A stretch of DNA of 22,685 bases from Larix sibirica (GCA_004151065.3 NWUY0300006120.1:15545-38229), one strand, 5' to 3'; counted from the stretch's first letter, positions 1 to 10,043 are shown. Program-made: numbers and translations. Notes: generated by a model from the sequence alone, not told the origin.

Positions 1-346
1 CCCTCTTTCACTTCCCCCACTTGTGGAATCATAGCCCCCCATCTCTTCTCCATCCTTATTCATTTGTAGATGTCAATATTTTTATATTAAATATCAATGT
101 ACATAATTACAATATATTTAGTCATCCCAAAGCATTTATGTTTGGCTTCTAGCCACTTGGTCATTGTATACATATTTACATTTTGAGATCAAAAACGAGG
201 AATTACACTTCTAAATACAAGATGTGCACCATCCATATGCTCAACTTTAGTCATCAAATACATCCTATCTACACCATGTCTCATATTCAAACTTTTCTTT
301 GTCAATCCCCAAAATTGTTGCATGCAATCTATTTATGTGCAAGCAA

Positions 347-443
347 GCAAATTCGATGGTTGACTTCACATGTCTAATGCCCAAACACAAAATAAAAGCA
401 AATAAATCAAATTCAATGGTTGACTTTATCCCTTGAATGCCCC
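347..443. repeat. Imperfect direct repeat, two units of about 36 bp
   Basis: Units at about 347-382 and 408-443 share the core AAATTC(G/A)ATGGTTGACTT and both end in AATGCCC. They are about 60 bp apart. This is probably a local duplication; no function is evident. Confidence 0.6.
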
Positions 444-659
444 AAAAACAATCAAATTAAGTTAAAATTCCCCAAGTTACATATTGTAAAGTCTCCCAAA
501 CTCTAATAAATTACAAATTTCCAAAATGTAAGATGTAGACTTTTTACTATGTATGACTCCTCTATAACATTCAAGTGATTATGTGAGTAGAGTGTATTCC
601 TACTACTCATTCTCTATTTGCTTTAATTCACGTTGCACATTTTTTTAAAATCTAAATGC

Positions 660-1205
660 CCAAAGAAGATAAGAGAATTTGCATAAGTAAAAACATAGTA
701 CACCATTACGACATTGAATACAAGATGTATCCTTGGAAACCTCATATGGAAAAACCCAGTAAGGAAATGAGGATTGTGTCTTACAATAGACATTTTGTCC
801 TATGATTTATTGATACAAGATTTTCTTCTGTCTCTACTCTATGTCGATATCTCACTCCTTTTCTCTACTTAGATATGGAATGGTAAATCATTACAATAGG
901 AATAGAACCCCTTCATTTCCTTATGGTTCGGTTTTTTATTATATCCTAGTATTCATGTGAAGGTTCGGTTTTGCATGTCTTGACAATTTTTTGACCCAAA
1001 AATAGTCATTTAATGCCTGAAATAGTCTTTGGAAGTTTCAAGGCCCTTAATCACCAAAATTTACCAAAATGGATGAAAAAAAATATAATGATCCATTTCA
1101 AATCATACCTCCCCATTTTGAGAGGCTTTTGGTCCCAAATACATTTCACTACAAGAGATGAGGAAAAATTCTCGAGTTTTTACCTAGAGTACCACTTGGT
1201 GTTCC
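660..1205. repeat. Diverged dispersed repeat, copy A
   Basis: This stretch aligns by eye with 8440-9182 in the same orientation. The best block is a 29-bp identical run at 874-902 and 8702-8730. Weaker matches lie on both sides: a GGAAAC...GGAAAAACC-like part near 730-760, a CACCAAAAT...AAATGGAT part near 1050-1075, and a TTTTTACC...AGTACCA part near 1175-1195. The two copies are much less alike than the two LINE copies, so they come from an older event. It may be LTR-retrotransposon debris; the family is not recognised. Confidence 0.55.
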
Positions 1206-1944
1206 CTAGAAGTTGTCCTTTTAACTCAACCTACCAAAGATATTCAATGCCCCCATCTAGTTTCTCTTGACTTCCAGAAATTTACTATATCTTATGTTAA
1301 GTCTACCTAACATTTTAGTGCTAAGTCTCCTATGGTAGGTAATAACATCCCCCCATTTTCTTCATTGGGCATGGATAGGTTGTATGGTTTTAAATTATCC
1401 ACATTCATTACTGTGTAATGTGCATGTCTGGAGGTAGATTGATTATCTTATTAGGTGTTACCACCTATTTATACCAACACTTCCAAATGACCATATCACA
1501 AAGCATTGATCTTCTTACTAGGTCCTTGCAACCTCTATTTATTCAAGTACAATTAGACTTAATCCCCCACATTGTATGCCTTCTTTATTCTATGTCAATC
1601 ATTCCTAGACTTACACTTCTCCTATGATTTCTTCAATGTTTATTGTACTTAAAAATGGATCTGCCAAATCTAGTCAATGAATCTTTCAAATTTTTCTATT
1701 GTGGCATCTTCTTTCTCTCCATGTTTTCCATATACAACATCTCAAGGTGAAGGTAATAAATATACACTCTATTTGTCTAAAATCATGCTCTTCAATATCC
1801 CTAAGTGCATCAAGACCCTCTCAAATAATAATATTGTTGCACATTATCCGTAGATGGTTTTTGTAAAAGGTGTGAGGATTCACATCTTACTAAATTTGTA
1901 AATAGTCATGTATTTTCGTAGTTCTTGGAAAACCATCCACAAAT

Positions 1945-1952
1945 TCCTTTTA
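1945..1952. repeat. Possible LINE target-site duplication, left half
   Basis: TCCTTTTA here recurs at 7775-7782, immediately after the A8 tail of LINE copy 1. Eight bases is short for an L1 and copy 2 has a similar TTCCTTG at the same place, so part of the match may belong to the element or be chance. Confidence 0.4.
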
Positions 1953-2144
1953 TAATGATTAGAGGAGGGAGCCATGAATTTGGCACAGAGATAATTAAGT
2001 AGTCTTTTTCTTGGCCAAAACCTCACATATTAAATACAATCCCATGGTTTGGAGCTCTATGATCGTTATTCATTAAGGGGATGGTTTGTATATATCCATT
2101 TAATGAGGTTTCTTTACATTCATTTTTGAAAGTGTGGAGAATAA

Positions 2145-2660
2145 TGTTGTTTTGGGAAGAAACTACTAGTTTTTCTTCAAAATGGGCTTGTTCTTAAGTA
2201 TTGGTCAAATTGTTTCTCTCATTATGCACTTCGGGAAAATATTCTCCTCTAGGTAAGGTTGTCGGGAATTCCATTACATTATTGTAATGTTGGGGCCTTG
2301 TGGGATATTAGGGAGAATTTGGCTTGTTGTTTCTATCTAATTAAGGAAACTCTATCGTATGAGGGGGTTCCACAGGTTCTCATTAATATGTTCATCAATA
2401 GATGTATGTGTGAGAAGATTAATTTTGTTTGAAAGGGGGGTGAGAGAAGGATCAATGTGATTAGACTTGGCAATGACAATTCTTGATGTGACTTATTGGG
2501 AGAACTTTTACAACTAATTTTCGGATCCCATGCTTTTACATCTGTCACTGAACTTTGCTCAAGGTTTCTTGCATTGAAAAAGGTTTTGGTGATCTCTAGG
2601 TTAATGGTCTCTATTCAAACCATTTTTTGGAGACTCCTACTTCGAGGAAGTTGGATATAA
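2145..2660 (+). pseudogene. LINE copy 1 ORF1 remnant (DUF4283-like)
   Basis: ORF1 of plant L1 elements encodes an RNA-binding, Gag-like protein. A single reading frame runs to a TAA at 2658-2660 and reads as protein apart from three internal stops: TAG 2250-2252, TGA 2430-2432 and TGA 2484-2486. The first sits just before VRLSGIPLHY, where DUF4283 proteins normally have WVRL, so it is probably a former TGG. The second is in FV*KGGERR, also a likely Trp site. The upstream part FGKKLLVFLQ resembles the FGK..LVL.KW stretch of DUF4283. The N-terminal part before 2145 is not readable and the zinc knuckle usually found after the domain was not recognised. Copy 2 carries the same three stops. Confidence 0.7.
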
Positions 2661-2948
2661 AACACCTAACATTTTTTCCAACAACAACCCTTTTTCTAAC
2701 CTCCAACAGTTGTTACTTTAATAACAATGTCTTCTTAAATATCTTTGAAATATGTCATTTTTTATTCTCTTTAAATTAGAAAATATATTTAGAATTTTCT
2801 AGTGTTAATTCTTTGACATCATCAAATGACAAGCAAACTAAATGTTGTGAAGAAATTTCATTTTATTACATTATGCTAATTGTCCCTATCAAACATCACC
2901 TTTTCACATCATTTAATCACGTTCAATTTATAAAAGTGTGTTTCTATC

Positions 2949-3320
2949 ATTAAACAACATCAAAAAAGCATAAAAATATGTTTATCAATAAGCACCCAGT
3001 AGCAAAGCACTTAATGTTGTATATGTTGGAATATATACCATTGAATGTGAATTTACTTCATATACTATAGTATATATCCCAACATATAAAACATTAATTG
3101 CTCTATTATGTGCATGATGATTGCCTAAAAAGATTTGTACTTCTAAATATCTCTTTAGTTAAATGTAGTTGTATGAATGAGAATAAAGAGAGATAAAAAT
3201 ACCACTAAAATATATAAAGGCAAGGGTTTTGTAAAGGTGTATTGGTTTTGTTTTGGAATAAAATTTAGAAAATCATTTGTCACTACCATTAAACAACCTA
3301 GAAATAGCATAAAAATTACC
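2949..3320. repeat. Related AT-rich motifs flanking the hairpin
   Basis: ATTAAACAAC followed by AGCATAAAAA occurs near 2949-2980 and again near 3289-3318, one on each side of the hairpin, with weaker similarity around both. Copy 2 keeps both members (about 10333-10364 and 10671-10701). The pair suggests the 0.7-kb spacer was built by a duplication or by insertion between duplicated segments. Confidence 0.45.
3011..3097. repeat. Long imperfect hairpin in LINE copy 1 spacer (MITE-like)
   Basis: The 28-nt arm at 3011-3038 pairs with 3070-3097 with only two mismatches, leaving a 31-nt loop. The inner arms read TATGTTGGAATATATAC and GTATATATCCCAACATA. The same hairpin lies at the same place in copy 2, so it was present before the two copies separated. 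It could be a small foldback transposon that landed between ORF1 and ORF2, or a structured inter-ORF RNA. No target-site duplication is obvious. Confidence 0.75.
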
Positions 3321-3388
3321 TAAAAGCTTTCTAAAGTGTACAAGTTATCATGGAACCTAAGCAATTTGTACATCAAATTCTTTACTAA

Positions 3389-4309
3389 GATTTGATAGTT
3401 TTATCCTTGAATGTTAGAGGGGTTGGGGATGCCCCCAAAAGGCTAGATATCCGTCGTTTGATGGAATTGGTTCATCCAGACGTGGTTCTACTACAAGAGA
3501 CTTTGGTGGTAGGGGTTAAGGCACGAGCATTACTTGGGAGTTTACTTCCAAATTGGGTTTGTTGTTCCATTTATGCAGAAGGGCATTCGGGTGGTTTAAT
3601 ATCGGCCTGAAACTCTTCTCTATTTGATTTTCATCCTTTCTATACAGGGGGTGGTATTCTTCTGGCGGGTCGCAGCCGAGAGCTAAATGTGTCACTACAT
3701 CTCTTTAATTGTTATGGTTCCATTAGTGACGAGATTTTTTATTGGTCTAAGATCATGGATAGTGGACTATTGGACCTTGGTTCACTTATATTGTTTGGGG
3801 ACTTAAATTTCACATTAGCTGCTAGGGAGTCATGGGGCACGAGGGCTCATGATTCTTGTAGTAATGACTGGTTCAGGCACTTGGTGGATTCACATCACCT
3901 TATTCATTTTGTTCCTTCTACTTTTTTTCCTACCAAGAGAAATGGCAGACAGGGGGTGGATGCAATAGCGAAACGATTAGATCGTTTCTCGATTCAAGAA
4001 AATCTATACACTGGGATAGCCTATGGAAATTCTTGGGTGGAGAATTTTCATATTTCAGATCATATGCCTATAATACTAAAGTTGGGATTCAACTTTGATC
4101 ATACACATTACCCATTTAAGTACTGTCTAATTTGGTCGGAGGATCTCACCTTTGTTCATCTGGTTACTCATCGCTGGCAAGTTTTTTATAAGTCTGGTCA
4201 TGGTTCTGCAATGTACAAGCTGCCTAATTTTCTGTCCTTTAAAATCAGTGGTCTCACCATGGATTCACAACAAATATTTGACTATCAAATCATATCTTTT
4301 TCAGATTGA
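3389..4309 (+). pseudogene. LINE copy 1 ORF2, APE-type endonuclease domain
   Basis: The domain nicks target DNA to start target-primed reverse transcription. The frame follows a TAA at 3386-3388 and opens with TTG at 3392 where an ATG would be expected; copy 2 has the same TTG. Motifs in order: SLNVRG (Asn7), LLQET (Glu36), a GG-rich segment, GDLNF (Asp at 3800-3802, Asn at 3806-3808), LDRF, and HISDHMPI with the catalytic Asp at 4058-4060 and His at 4061-4063. So the active-site set is still present. One in-frame TGA at 3608-3610 replaces the Trp expected in GLISAW, and the frame is lost near 4300 by two successive shifts before the RT. Both parts keep the same reading frame across the TGA. 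Confidence 0.88.
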
Positions 4310-4407
4310 ATCTGAACTTAACATATTATACTTGACACCATTTGGTATTTCTGCTTCTGATGATATCCAAGAAGCAAAAAAATGAGACATTCTAAAAAAA
4401 AGAAGAA

Positions 4408-5634
4408 TTGTGGAGACTCAAAAGTCATGCCTTGTGGTTATCAAGTGGAGACAGAAACACCAAATTTTTCCATTCCTATGCGGCTCAGAGACAAAAGAAA
4501 AAATACATTTGGGATATACAAAATGAATTGGGCGTCAAAGTCTCCGCTCAACCGGATATCGAAAAGGAGGCCATTTCCTTTTACTCCAAGTTATTCACCA
4601 AGCCTCAAGTAAATAATCTAGAAGCACAGTTTAAGATTCTTTTTGTTATGCCAAGGTTATTTTCTGAGGAGGAATCTGCATTTATTGGGAGACGGGTTTC
4701 TATCTCAGAAGTTGAAGGCATTTTGAATTGTATGTCAAAGGATAAAATTCTTGGACCAGATGGTTGGTCCAGTGAATTTTTCCTACAATTTTTTTATTTC
4801 CTCGGTCCAGAATTAGTGCAATTGGTGGAAGCAGCTAGATGCAGTGGTAGGGTTTCGGGAGGGGTTAATGCTACATTTCTAGCATTAATACCAAAATCTA
4901 TAAATCCCGAGTCCTTTCAATAATATAGACCTATTTCTCTTTGTAATTTAATTTACAAAATAATATCCAAAACTATTGCAAATCGGATCAAGGGGTTGTC
5001 AAGAGGGATTTCAAAGGAACAGTTTGGTTTTCTGCATCAGCGACTAATATTTGATGTTGTCGGGGTTTCCCAGGAGACTTTACACTCAGCAAAAATTAAT
5101 GGTCAGCAGTCGAGTGTTATGAAATTGGACCTGGTTAAAGCATATGACATGGTGGACTGGTCCTTTCTTAGGCTACTTATGTTAAATTCTGGATTGGATT
5201 ACTTGGCCACACAATGGATTATGGGGTGTGTTACCTCTGCAAATTTCATTGTATTAATCAGTGGGTGTCTAACTGCTTTCTTCAAGGATTCTAGGGGTCT
5301 CCATCAGGGATTCCCTCTATCACCTATATTATTTCTATTGATCATTGAAGGGTTGAGAAAACTTGTTCTTCAAGCAAAATCAGAAGGGCATGTTCAGGGG
5401 ATAAAGGTCTATGCTCATCACTTTGTAACACATATTTTGTGTGTTGACGATGTTCTTATGTTCGACATTGGGCGAATTAGCGAGTGGATATACTATAAAT
5501 CTATTATAGATCTTTTCTGCTTGGCTACAGGTATGTGTATCAGTTTTCCCAAATCTGGTTTTTACTCAATAAATCTCTCGGAAACCTTCCATGAACAGCT
5601 TAGAATTGCATACCACTGGAGACACGGGATTTAA
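4408..5634 (+). pseudogene. LINE copy 1 ORF2, reverse transcriptase domain
   Basis: RNA-directed DNA polymerase of the L1 clade. One frame runs through with a single internal TAA at 4921-4923, where copy 2 has GAA. Motifs: GPDGWSSEFF, YRPISLCN, QFGFLHQR, motif A LDLVKAYDMVDW with catalytic Asp at 5128-5130, motif B GLHQGFPLSP, and motif C CVDDVLMF with the two catalytic Asp codons at 5446-5451. Motif C is usually F/Y-A-D-D, so CVDD is unusual; copy 2 has FVDD, suggesting V is the family state and C a private change. A 1-nt loss near 5600 relative to copy 2 shifts the following part into another frame (5637 onward). Confidence 0.9.
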
Positions 5635-5636
5635 AT

Positions 5637-6383
5637 TTGGGTTTCTTTTCCTTGGGGTATTTTCTCAAACCAAACGAATATCATATTGTGGACTGGCATT
5701 GGTTAATTTGGAAGTTTGTATACAAACTGGCCTCTTGGAATTTTCGGAAATTATCACTTGGTGGTCGATTGATATTAGTGAACTCGATCCTCCTTAGTTT
5801 GTCAGTATATTGGCTCACTCTTGCCAATGCTCCCCGTTCAATATTGCATATGATAAGGAAGATTTCATTTAATTTTCTTTGGAAGTTTGTTTCGGAGAAT
5901 CATTGCTATCACTTGGTGGCATGGGAGAGGGTTTCTTTACCTATGGAAAAGGGTGGTTGGGGAGTGCGTAATATCTTCTGGGTCAATAGTGCCCTCCACC
6001 TGAAAATTCTGGGGCGGGGCCTTTTTTATTCAGGTCTATGGAGTTCGGTGATAAGAGATAAATATCTCAAACATTCTTCGATTATTGAATGGATTGGAGG
6101 GAACACGAGAAAACGCAGGCAATGTTTATTTGTATGGTCTGGATTAGTTGACACTCTACCCTTACTAAAACGGTGGTTGGCTTGGCATGTTTGCAATGGT
6201 TTCCAGATCCGGGTAGGGGTCGATCCCATTATAGAACTTCTCCGCGGATTTCTATTCCTGAACAGATTTTGCAAAGTATTCATCAAAAAGGAATTTATTT
6301 TCTCAATCAGGCTTGTAATAGAGAGATTGAGGCGGATGTGGGCACATATTGGATCAGTGCAGACGCCCTTAATATTTCCATAG
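5637..6383 (+). pseudogene. LINE copy 1 ORF2, post-RT region
   Basis: This continues ORF2 in a new frame after the shift near 5600. It contains LASWNFRKLSLGGRLILVNS, a hallmark of the segment after the thumb in plant LINEs, then a WERVSLPMEKGGWGVRN block and an RDKYLK block. These are typical of the linker between RT and zf-RVT. The true frame shifts again near 6230 into the frame of 6173-6457, so the last part of this open frame is out of register. The reverse frame at 6026-6427 is a shadow. Confidence 0.8.
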
Positions 6384-7230
6384 CAGATACTAGAATCTGG
6401 GATCTTTATCTTGCAGAACTGACTCACGTTGGCATCAGTTTGGGTCCTGAAAAATGATGAATTAGAGTGGGCCTTTCAGAATTCTTCAGGAGCGATTAAA
6501 ACCGGTCAAGCCTACTTATCAATTGTCGCCTCCTCTATTCATCCTACTCATCAATGGTGGCACAAAATTATTTGGCAGTGAGCGATATCAATTAAAATCG
6601 GGTGTTTTTTTATGGATGGCTCTTCACAACTGCATTCTTACTGGTGAAAACTATTGGCATAGAGGAGGTATGGTACTGACGTCATGTTCTTTTTGCTACG
6701 TAGCGTCGGGTATGGTGGATCATTTCTTTTCTCAATGCTCGGTTACTCTACAGATTTGGGATGAAGTCTCTACTAGATTACAGGTTGTGGGACAGTGGAC
6801 AAAGAACTATCTGGCAGAAAATCTATATCATTGGAACATATTACATCGCAATTATATTTACTTTCCCACACAATTTATCTGGGGGTTATGGAGGTATCGG
6901 TGCTCGATACTTCTTGGAGATACTATTTTCTTTATGATGGGATCTTCCAATTATATTTATTTTTATTCTACTGGTGCTCCATTGGGTATAGCGAAGCCAA
7001 AAGAGGTGATCTCCCGTGTCCCTACTTCCCCTTCTCACTTACCGGTGGTTTTTTTTTACGGAGCAGAACAAGGTGGATCATGTGGAGCCGGAGTTTTTAA
7101 AATGACTAATCATGGTTTACATTACGAATTGAGTATGGGATGCGGTGAAGGAAATAATACACACACGAAACTTATTCATGTTGGGGACTTATTCATGTTG
7201 CCAAAAGAAAAGAGATCCCTTCTCTTCAAT
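6230..7230 (+). pseudogene. LINE copy 1 ORF2, zf-RVT and start of RNase H
   Basis: From about 6230 the ORF2 protein continues in the frame of 6173-6457, then as a WAFQNSSGAIKTGQAY segment, then from about 6590 in the frame of 6523-7233. The zf-RVT domain is clear: KSGVFLWMALHNCILTGENY followed by CSFC and HFFSQC, giving the C-x2-C and H-x4-C ligands at 6685-6738. Near 7048 the first RNase H block appears (FFYGAEQGGSCGAG), where a Tyr codon at 7057-7059 stands in the place of the first catalytic Asp expected in this family. Confidence 0.75.
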
Positions 7231-7325
7231 TAACTAGGGACTCCTCAGCCAGTATAAATTGGCTCATATGAGCACATCGAATTCAGATTCCTCTATTAAC
7301 ACATTGGCAAAGACATATTTGGGAT

Positions 7326-7493
7326 CATATTGGTCTTTTTGAGGAGGTTCATTACTCACATATTTCAAGGGCTTTCAATGAGAAAGCGGACTTCCTTTCC
7401 AAAGCGGGCTCGAACATGGTTGAAGGTTGGGCACATCTTCGTGGTTATCAGGATCATTTACTTTTTGAAGACACTCGGTTGCGGCTATATTGA
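7326..7493 (+). pseudogene. LINE copy 1 ORF2 C-terminus, end of RNase H domain
   Basis: A clean 55-codon frame ends in TGA at 7491-7493. It contains HISRAFNEKADFLSKAGSN, matching the conserved ADxLSK block of the RNase H domain that some plant L1 LINEs carry at their C-terminus; its Asp is at 7389-7391. The domain would remove the RNA template during cDNA synthesis. The middle of the domain (about 7170-7320) is frameshifted. A different open frame over the same bases (7330-7572) is a shadow. Confidence 0.72.
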
Positions 7494-7774
7494 TCCATTA
7501 CCAGTTAGCAGGGATTATTGTTGTTTTATCTTTTTGTTTTTGGTAGTTATTCAGAACAACACTAGTATTTAGATATATCATAACTATATTAGCAAAAAAT
7601 TTGGAGACCCGAGAGTCTGGAATTTTCTGCTTTAAGTTACAAGTAATCATTTTGAGGTAACTAGTTTTTGTTTTCTCATAAATATTTGTGACATACGCAT
7701 GTATTTGCATGAATGTAACTTCTTTGATTAATCTAATGAATAGCAAGAAGTTTTTTTTACTTCTGTAAAAAAAA
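7494..7774 (+). other. LINE copy 1 3' UTR and A8 tail
   Basis: Noncoding stretch after the ORF2 stop, ending TTCTGT and then A8 at 7767-7774. A short A tail directly followed by a repeat of the left flank (TCCTTTTA) is what L1-type insertion leaves. The reverse-strand frame at 7498-7746 is not supported. Confidence 0.6.
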
Positions 7775-7782
7775 TCCTTTTA
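7775..7782. repeat. Possible LINE target-site duplication, right half
   Basis: TCCTTTTA follows the A8 tail and matches 1945-1952. Confidence 0.4.
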
Positions 7783-7783
7783 C

Positions 7784-8440
7784 TAAAAAAATCAAGAGCC
7801 CATTCAACCATCATTAAACTCAAAATTAGGGTTAATTATCAAAACAACCCAACAAACAAAGTTCAAAAATAATTTAATCTATTTTTTTTTGAAAAGAACT
7901 TTCAATTTTAAAAGAACACGATTGTCATTAACAAGGGCATAACAATAGCCCTATTGAACTATTAAGACAATCCAAGAAACTAAGTGTTGAAATTTAAAAA
8001 AAATATATAAATAGTCCAATTCAAAAGAATATAAGCATAATAAAGGACCAAAACTTACACCCTAAACAAGAGGAATGAGCCCAGTGTCAAAAGGGATTGG
8101 GCATCCCAACCATTTGGTGAATGTTCCCATTCAATGATAGGTTCATCCTCAACCACAATTGACTACCAACCACAAGTGACTCTCAGCCACAAGTGCCAAG
8201 TTCATACTTTACATCGATATTTGCATCCAGTAATGTTATATGGAAATCCCAAAGAACATAGCATTGATACCAATATGATAGATACGCACTATACATATTC
8301 CACAAGATAGTTTGTCATAGCATATATTATATGTTACTATGGACCATGAGGTTATGCTCTAGGATGTACTGATTGCTTATGATTAAAACGGAATATTGCA
8401 ATCGTAGTGCTCAAAATATTGGAATCATCTAAGAACATAA
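7784..8440. other. Spacer without a gene
   Basis: AT-rich DNA with no coding signal that I can support. It includes the small triple repeat at 8150-8198 and leads into dispersed repeat copy B. Confidence 0.5.
8150..8198. repeat. Three imperfect 16-bp units
   Basis: CAACCACAATTGACTA, CAACCACAAGTGACTCT and CAGCCACAAGTGCCAAG follow one another. It is a minor local expansion. Confidence 0.6.
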
Positions 8441-9182
8441 GAGGAAATCTACAATAGTAAAATAGAGCATGTTATTATCGCATTGAACACAATATGTACC
8501 CTAGGAAACACGATGTGAGAAAACCAAACATGGAAATGTGCATTATTCCTTTCTCATTTCTTCTCATATTAAAATGTGAGATCCAGAGAAAGATTGTTTC
8601 AATATAAATTATTATATACAATATGACCTATGACCAGTTGCTACAAGGTCTTCTTGTTCCTCTGTTCTACTATGACATCGAACTCATTTCCTATGCTCAA
8701 CTATGGAATGGTAAATCATTACAATAGGAAAGGACCCCCTTTGTTTCCTTATGGCTCAATTATTAATCTCAATAGTAATATAAGGTTAGGGCTAAGGCTC
8801 TTGCATGCCTCAATGCCCAAATAGGTTTAGGGGTTTGGACTAAAATGTTCTTGAAATTCCACATGTGAGTAATTCTACACATCATTGATAAGTATTGACG
8901 TGGCATCCACTTGGTACTATGGATTTCAAAGCATAGGTCAACCTGTCAAAGGAATGACTTCCTCATATGGACTTTGATTTTCTACTCATGGCACCATTGA
9001 AAATCTCTCAACAATATAATAGCATCGAGGGGATATGAACTTTATTTGCAATTTTTCTACTCAAAAAAATGGTCGTTTAGGGTCCAAAAGTTTTAGGACC
9101 CCAAATCACCAAAATAGGATCTACCCCTAAAATGGATCCAACAAGGCCATGGTTATGATTTTCTACCCTATAAAGTACCAAA
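8440..9182. repeat. Diverged dispersed repeat, copy B
   Basis: Partner of 660-1205, same orientation, with the 29-bp identical block at 8702-8730 and patchy similarity through to about 9182. It lies about 150 bp 5' of LINE copy 2, while copy A lies about 750 bp 5' of LINE copy 1. The 64-codon open frame at 8630-8824 falls inside it and has no recognisable domain. Confidence 0.55.
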
Positions 9183-9527
9183 ACAAAAGGCAAATGTGTG
9201 TGTGTAAATAAAATTTTGAGGGATAGGATGGACGAGGTAGAGAAGGCAAGTGATTTAGGGTTTCAAGGGTTTTGCTTCAAGGGTAGGAATCATCATCTAC
9301 CTAAATTTGATTCTCGCAAACTATATTTCCTTGTATAACGATTAGAGGAGGGAGCCATGAATTTGGCCCAGAGATAATTAAGTAGTTATTTCCTTGGCCA
9401 AAACTTCACATATTAAATTCAATGCCATGGTTTGGAGCTCTATAATCGTTATTCATTAAGGGGAATGTTTGTATATATCCATTTAATGAGGTTTCTTTAC
9501 ATTCATTTTTTAAAGTGTGGAGAATAA

Positions 9528-10043
9528 TGTTGTTTTGGGCAACAACTACTAGTTTTTCTTCAATATGGGCTTGTTCTTAAGTATTGGACAGATTATTTCT
9601 CTCATTATGCACTTCGGGAAAATATTCTCCTCTAGGTAAGGTTGTCGGGAATCCCATTACATTATTGTAATGTTGGGGCCTTGTGGGCTATTAGGGAGAA
9701 TTTGGCTTATTATTTCTATCTAATTAAGGAAACTCTATCGTATGAAGGGATTCCACGGGTTCTCATTAATATGTTCATCAATAGATGTATGTGTGAGAAA
9801 ATTAATTTTGTTTGAAAGGGGGGTGAGAGTAGGATCAATGTGATTAGACTTGGCATTGATAATTCTTGATGTGACTTATTGGGAGAACTTTTACAACTAA
9901 TTTTCGGATCCCATGCTTTTTCATTTGTCACTGAACTTTGCTCAAGGTTTCTTGCATTGAAAAAGGTTTTGGTGATCTCTAGGTTAATGGTCTCTATTCA
10001 AACCATTTTTTGGAGACTCCTACTTCGAGGAAGTTGGATATAA
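9528..10043 (+). pseudogene. LINE copy 2 ORF1 remnant (DUF4283-like)
   Basis: Counterpart of 2145-2660, ending at TAA 10041-10043. The three internal stops are at the same codons as in copy 1: TAG 9633-9635, TGA 9813-9815 and TGA 9867-9869. Recognisable text includes VRLSGIPLHYCNVGAL and CEKINFV. The reverse-strand frame at 9716-9931 is a shadow. Confidence 0.7.

Larger units (their letters stand above)
1..1944. other. Gene-free repeat-derived region
   Basis: I see no gene here. The short open frames in this stretch have no recognisable domain and read like chance frames in AT-rich DNA. It holds a small direct repeat (347-443) and one copy of a diverged dispersed repeat (660-1205). The part from about 1300 to 1940 read on the minus strand has short protein-like patches broken by many stops, so old retroelement debris is likely, but I cannot name the family. 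Confidence 0.5.
1953..7774 (+). mobile_element. L1-type LINE retrotransposon, copy 1, nearly complete but dead
   Basis: This is a non-LTR retrotransposon of the plant L1 clade, which in life copies itself by nicking target DNA with its endonuclease and priming reverse transcription there. In order it holds an ORF1 remnant (2145-2660), a spacer with a hairpin (3011-3097), and an ORF2 encoding an APE-type endonuclease (3389-4309), a reverse transcriptase (4408-5634), a post-RT region, a CCHC zf-RVT knuckle (6685-6738) and a C-terminal RNase H (about 7048-7493). A 3' UTR and an A8 run (7767-7774) close it. The right-hand TCCTTTTA at 7775-7782 matches TCCTTTTA at 1945-1952, which fits a short target-site duplication. 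Several stops and frameshifts make it non-autonomous. The 5' boundary rests on where copy 2 stops aligning and on that possible duplication. Confidence 0.9.

Noticed and set aside
1013-1627. Plus-strand open frames of 69-85 codons
   Set aside because: They have no recognisable domain, lie in or beside a dispersed repeat, and have AT-rich chance composition.
1873-1945. Minus-strand text EFVDGFPRTTKIHDYL, resembling part of a Ty3/gypsy integrase
   Set aside because: Only about 15 residues fit, the flanking translation does not continue the domain, and stops follow at once. It is too short to name an element.
2333-2548. Minus-strand open frame opposite LINE copy 1 ORF1, also present at 9716-9931 in copy 2
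   Set aside because: Its conservation only reflects the shared LINE sequence; the plus frame in the same place carries the DUF4283-like signal.
3011-3097. Solo LTR
   Set aside because: TGTTGG and CCAACA ends are suggestive, but the unit is under 100 bp, is a hairpin throughout, and lacks a target-site duplication.
6026-6427. 133-codon minus-strand open frame
   Set aside because: It is a shadow of the LINE ORF2 post-RT region on the plus strand.
7330-7572. Plus-strand open frame of 80 codons
   Set aside because: It is out of register; the overlapping frame 7326-7493 encodes the RNase H end.
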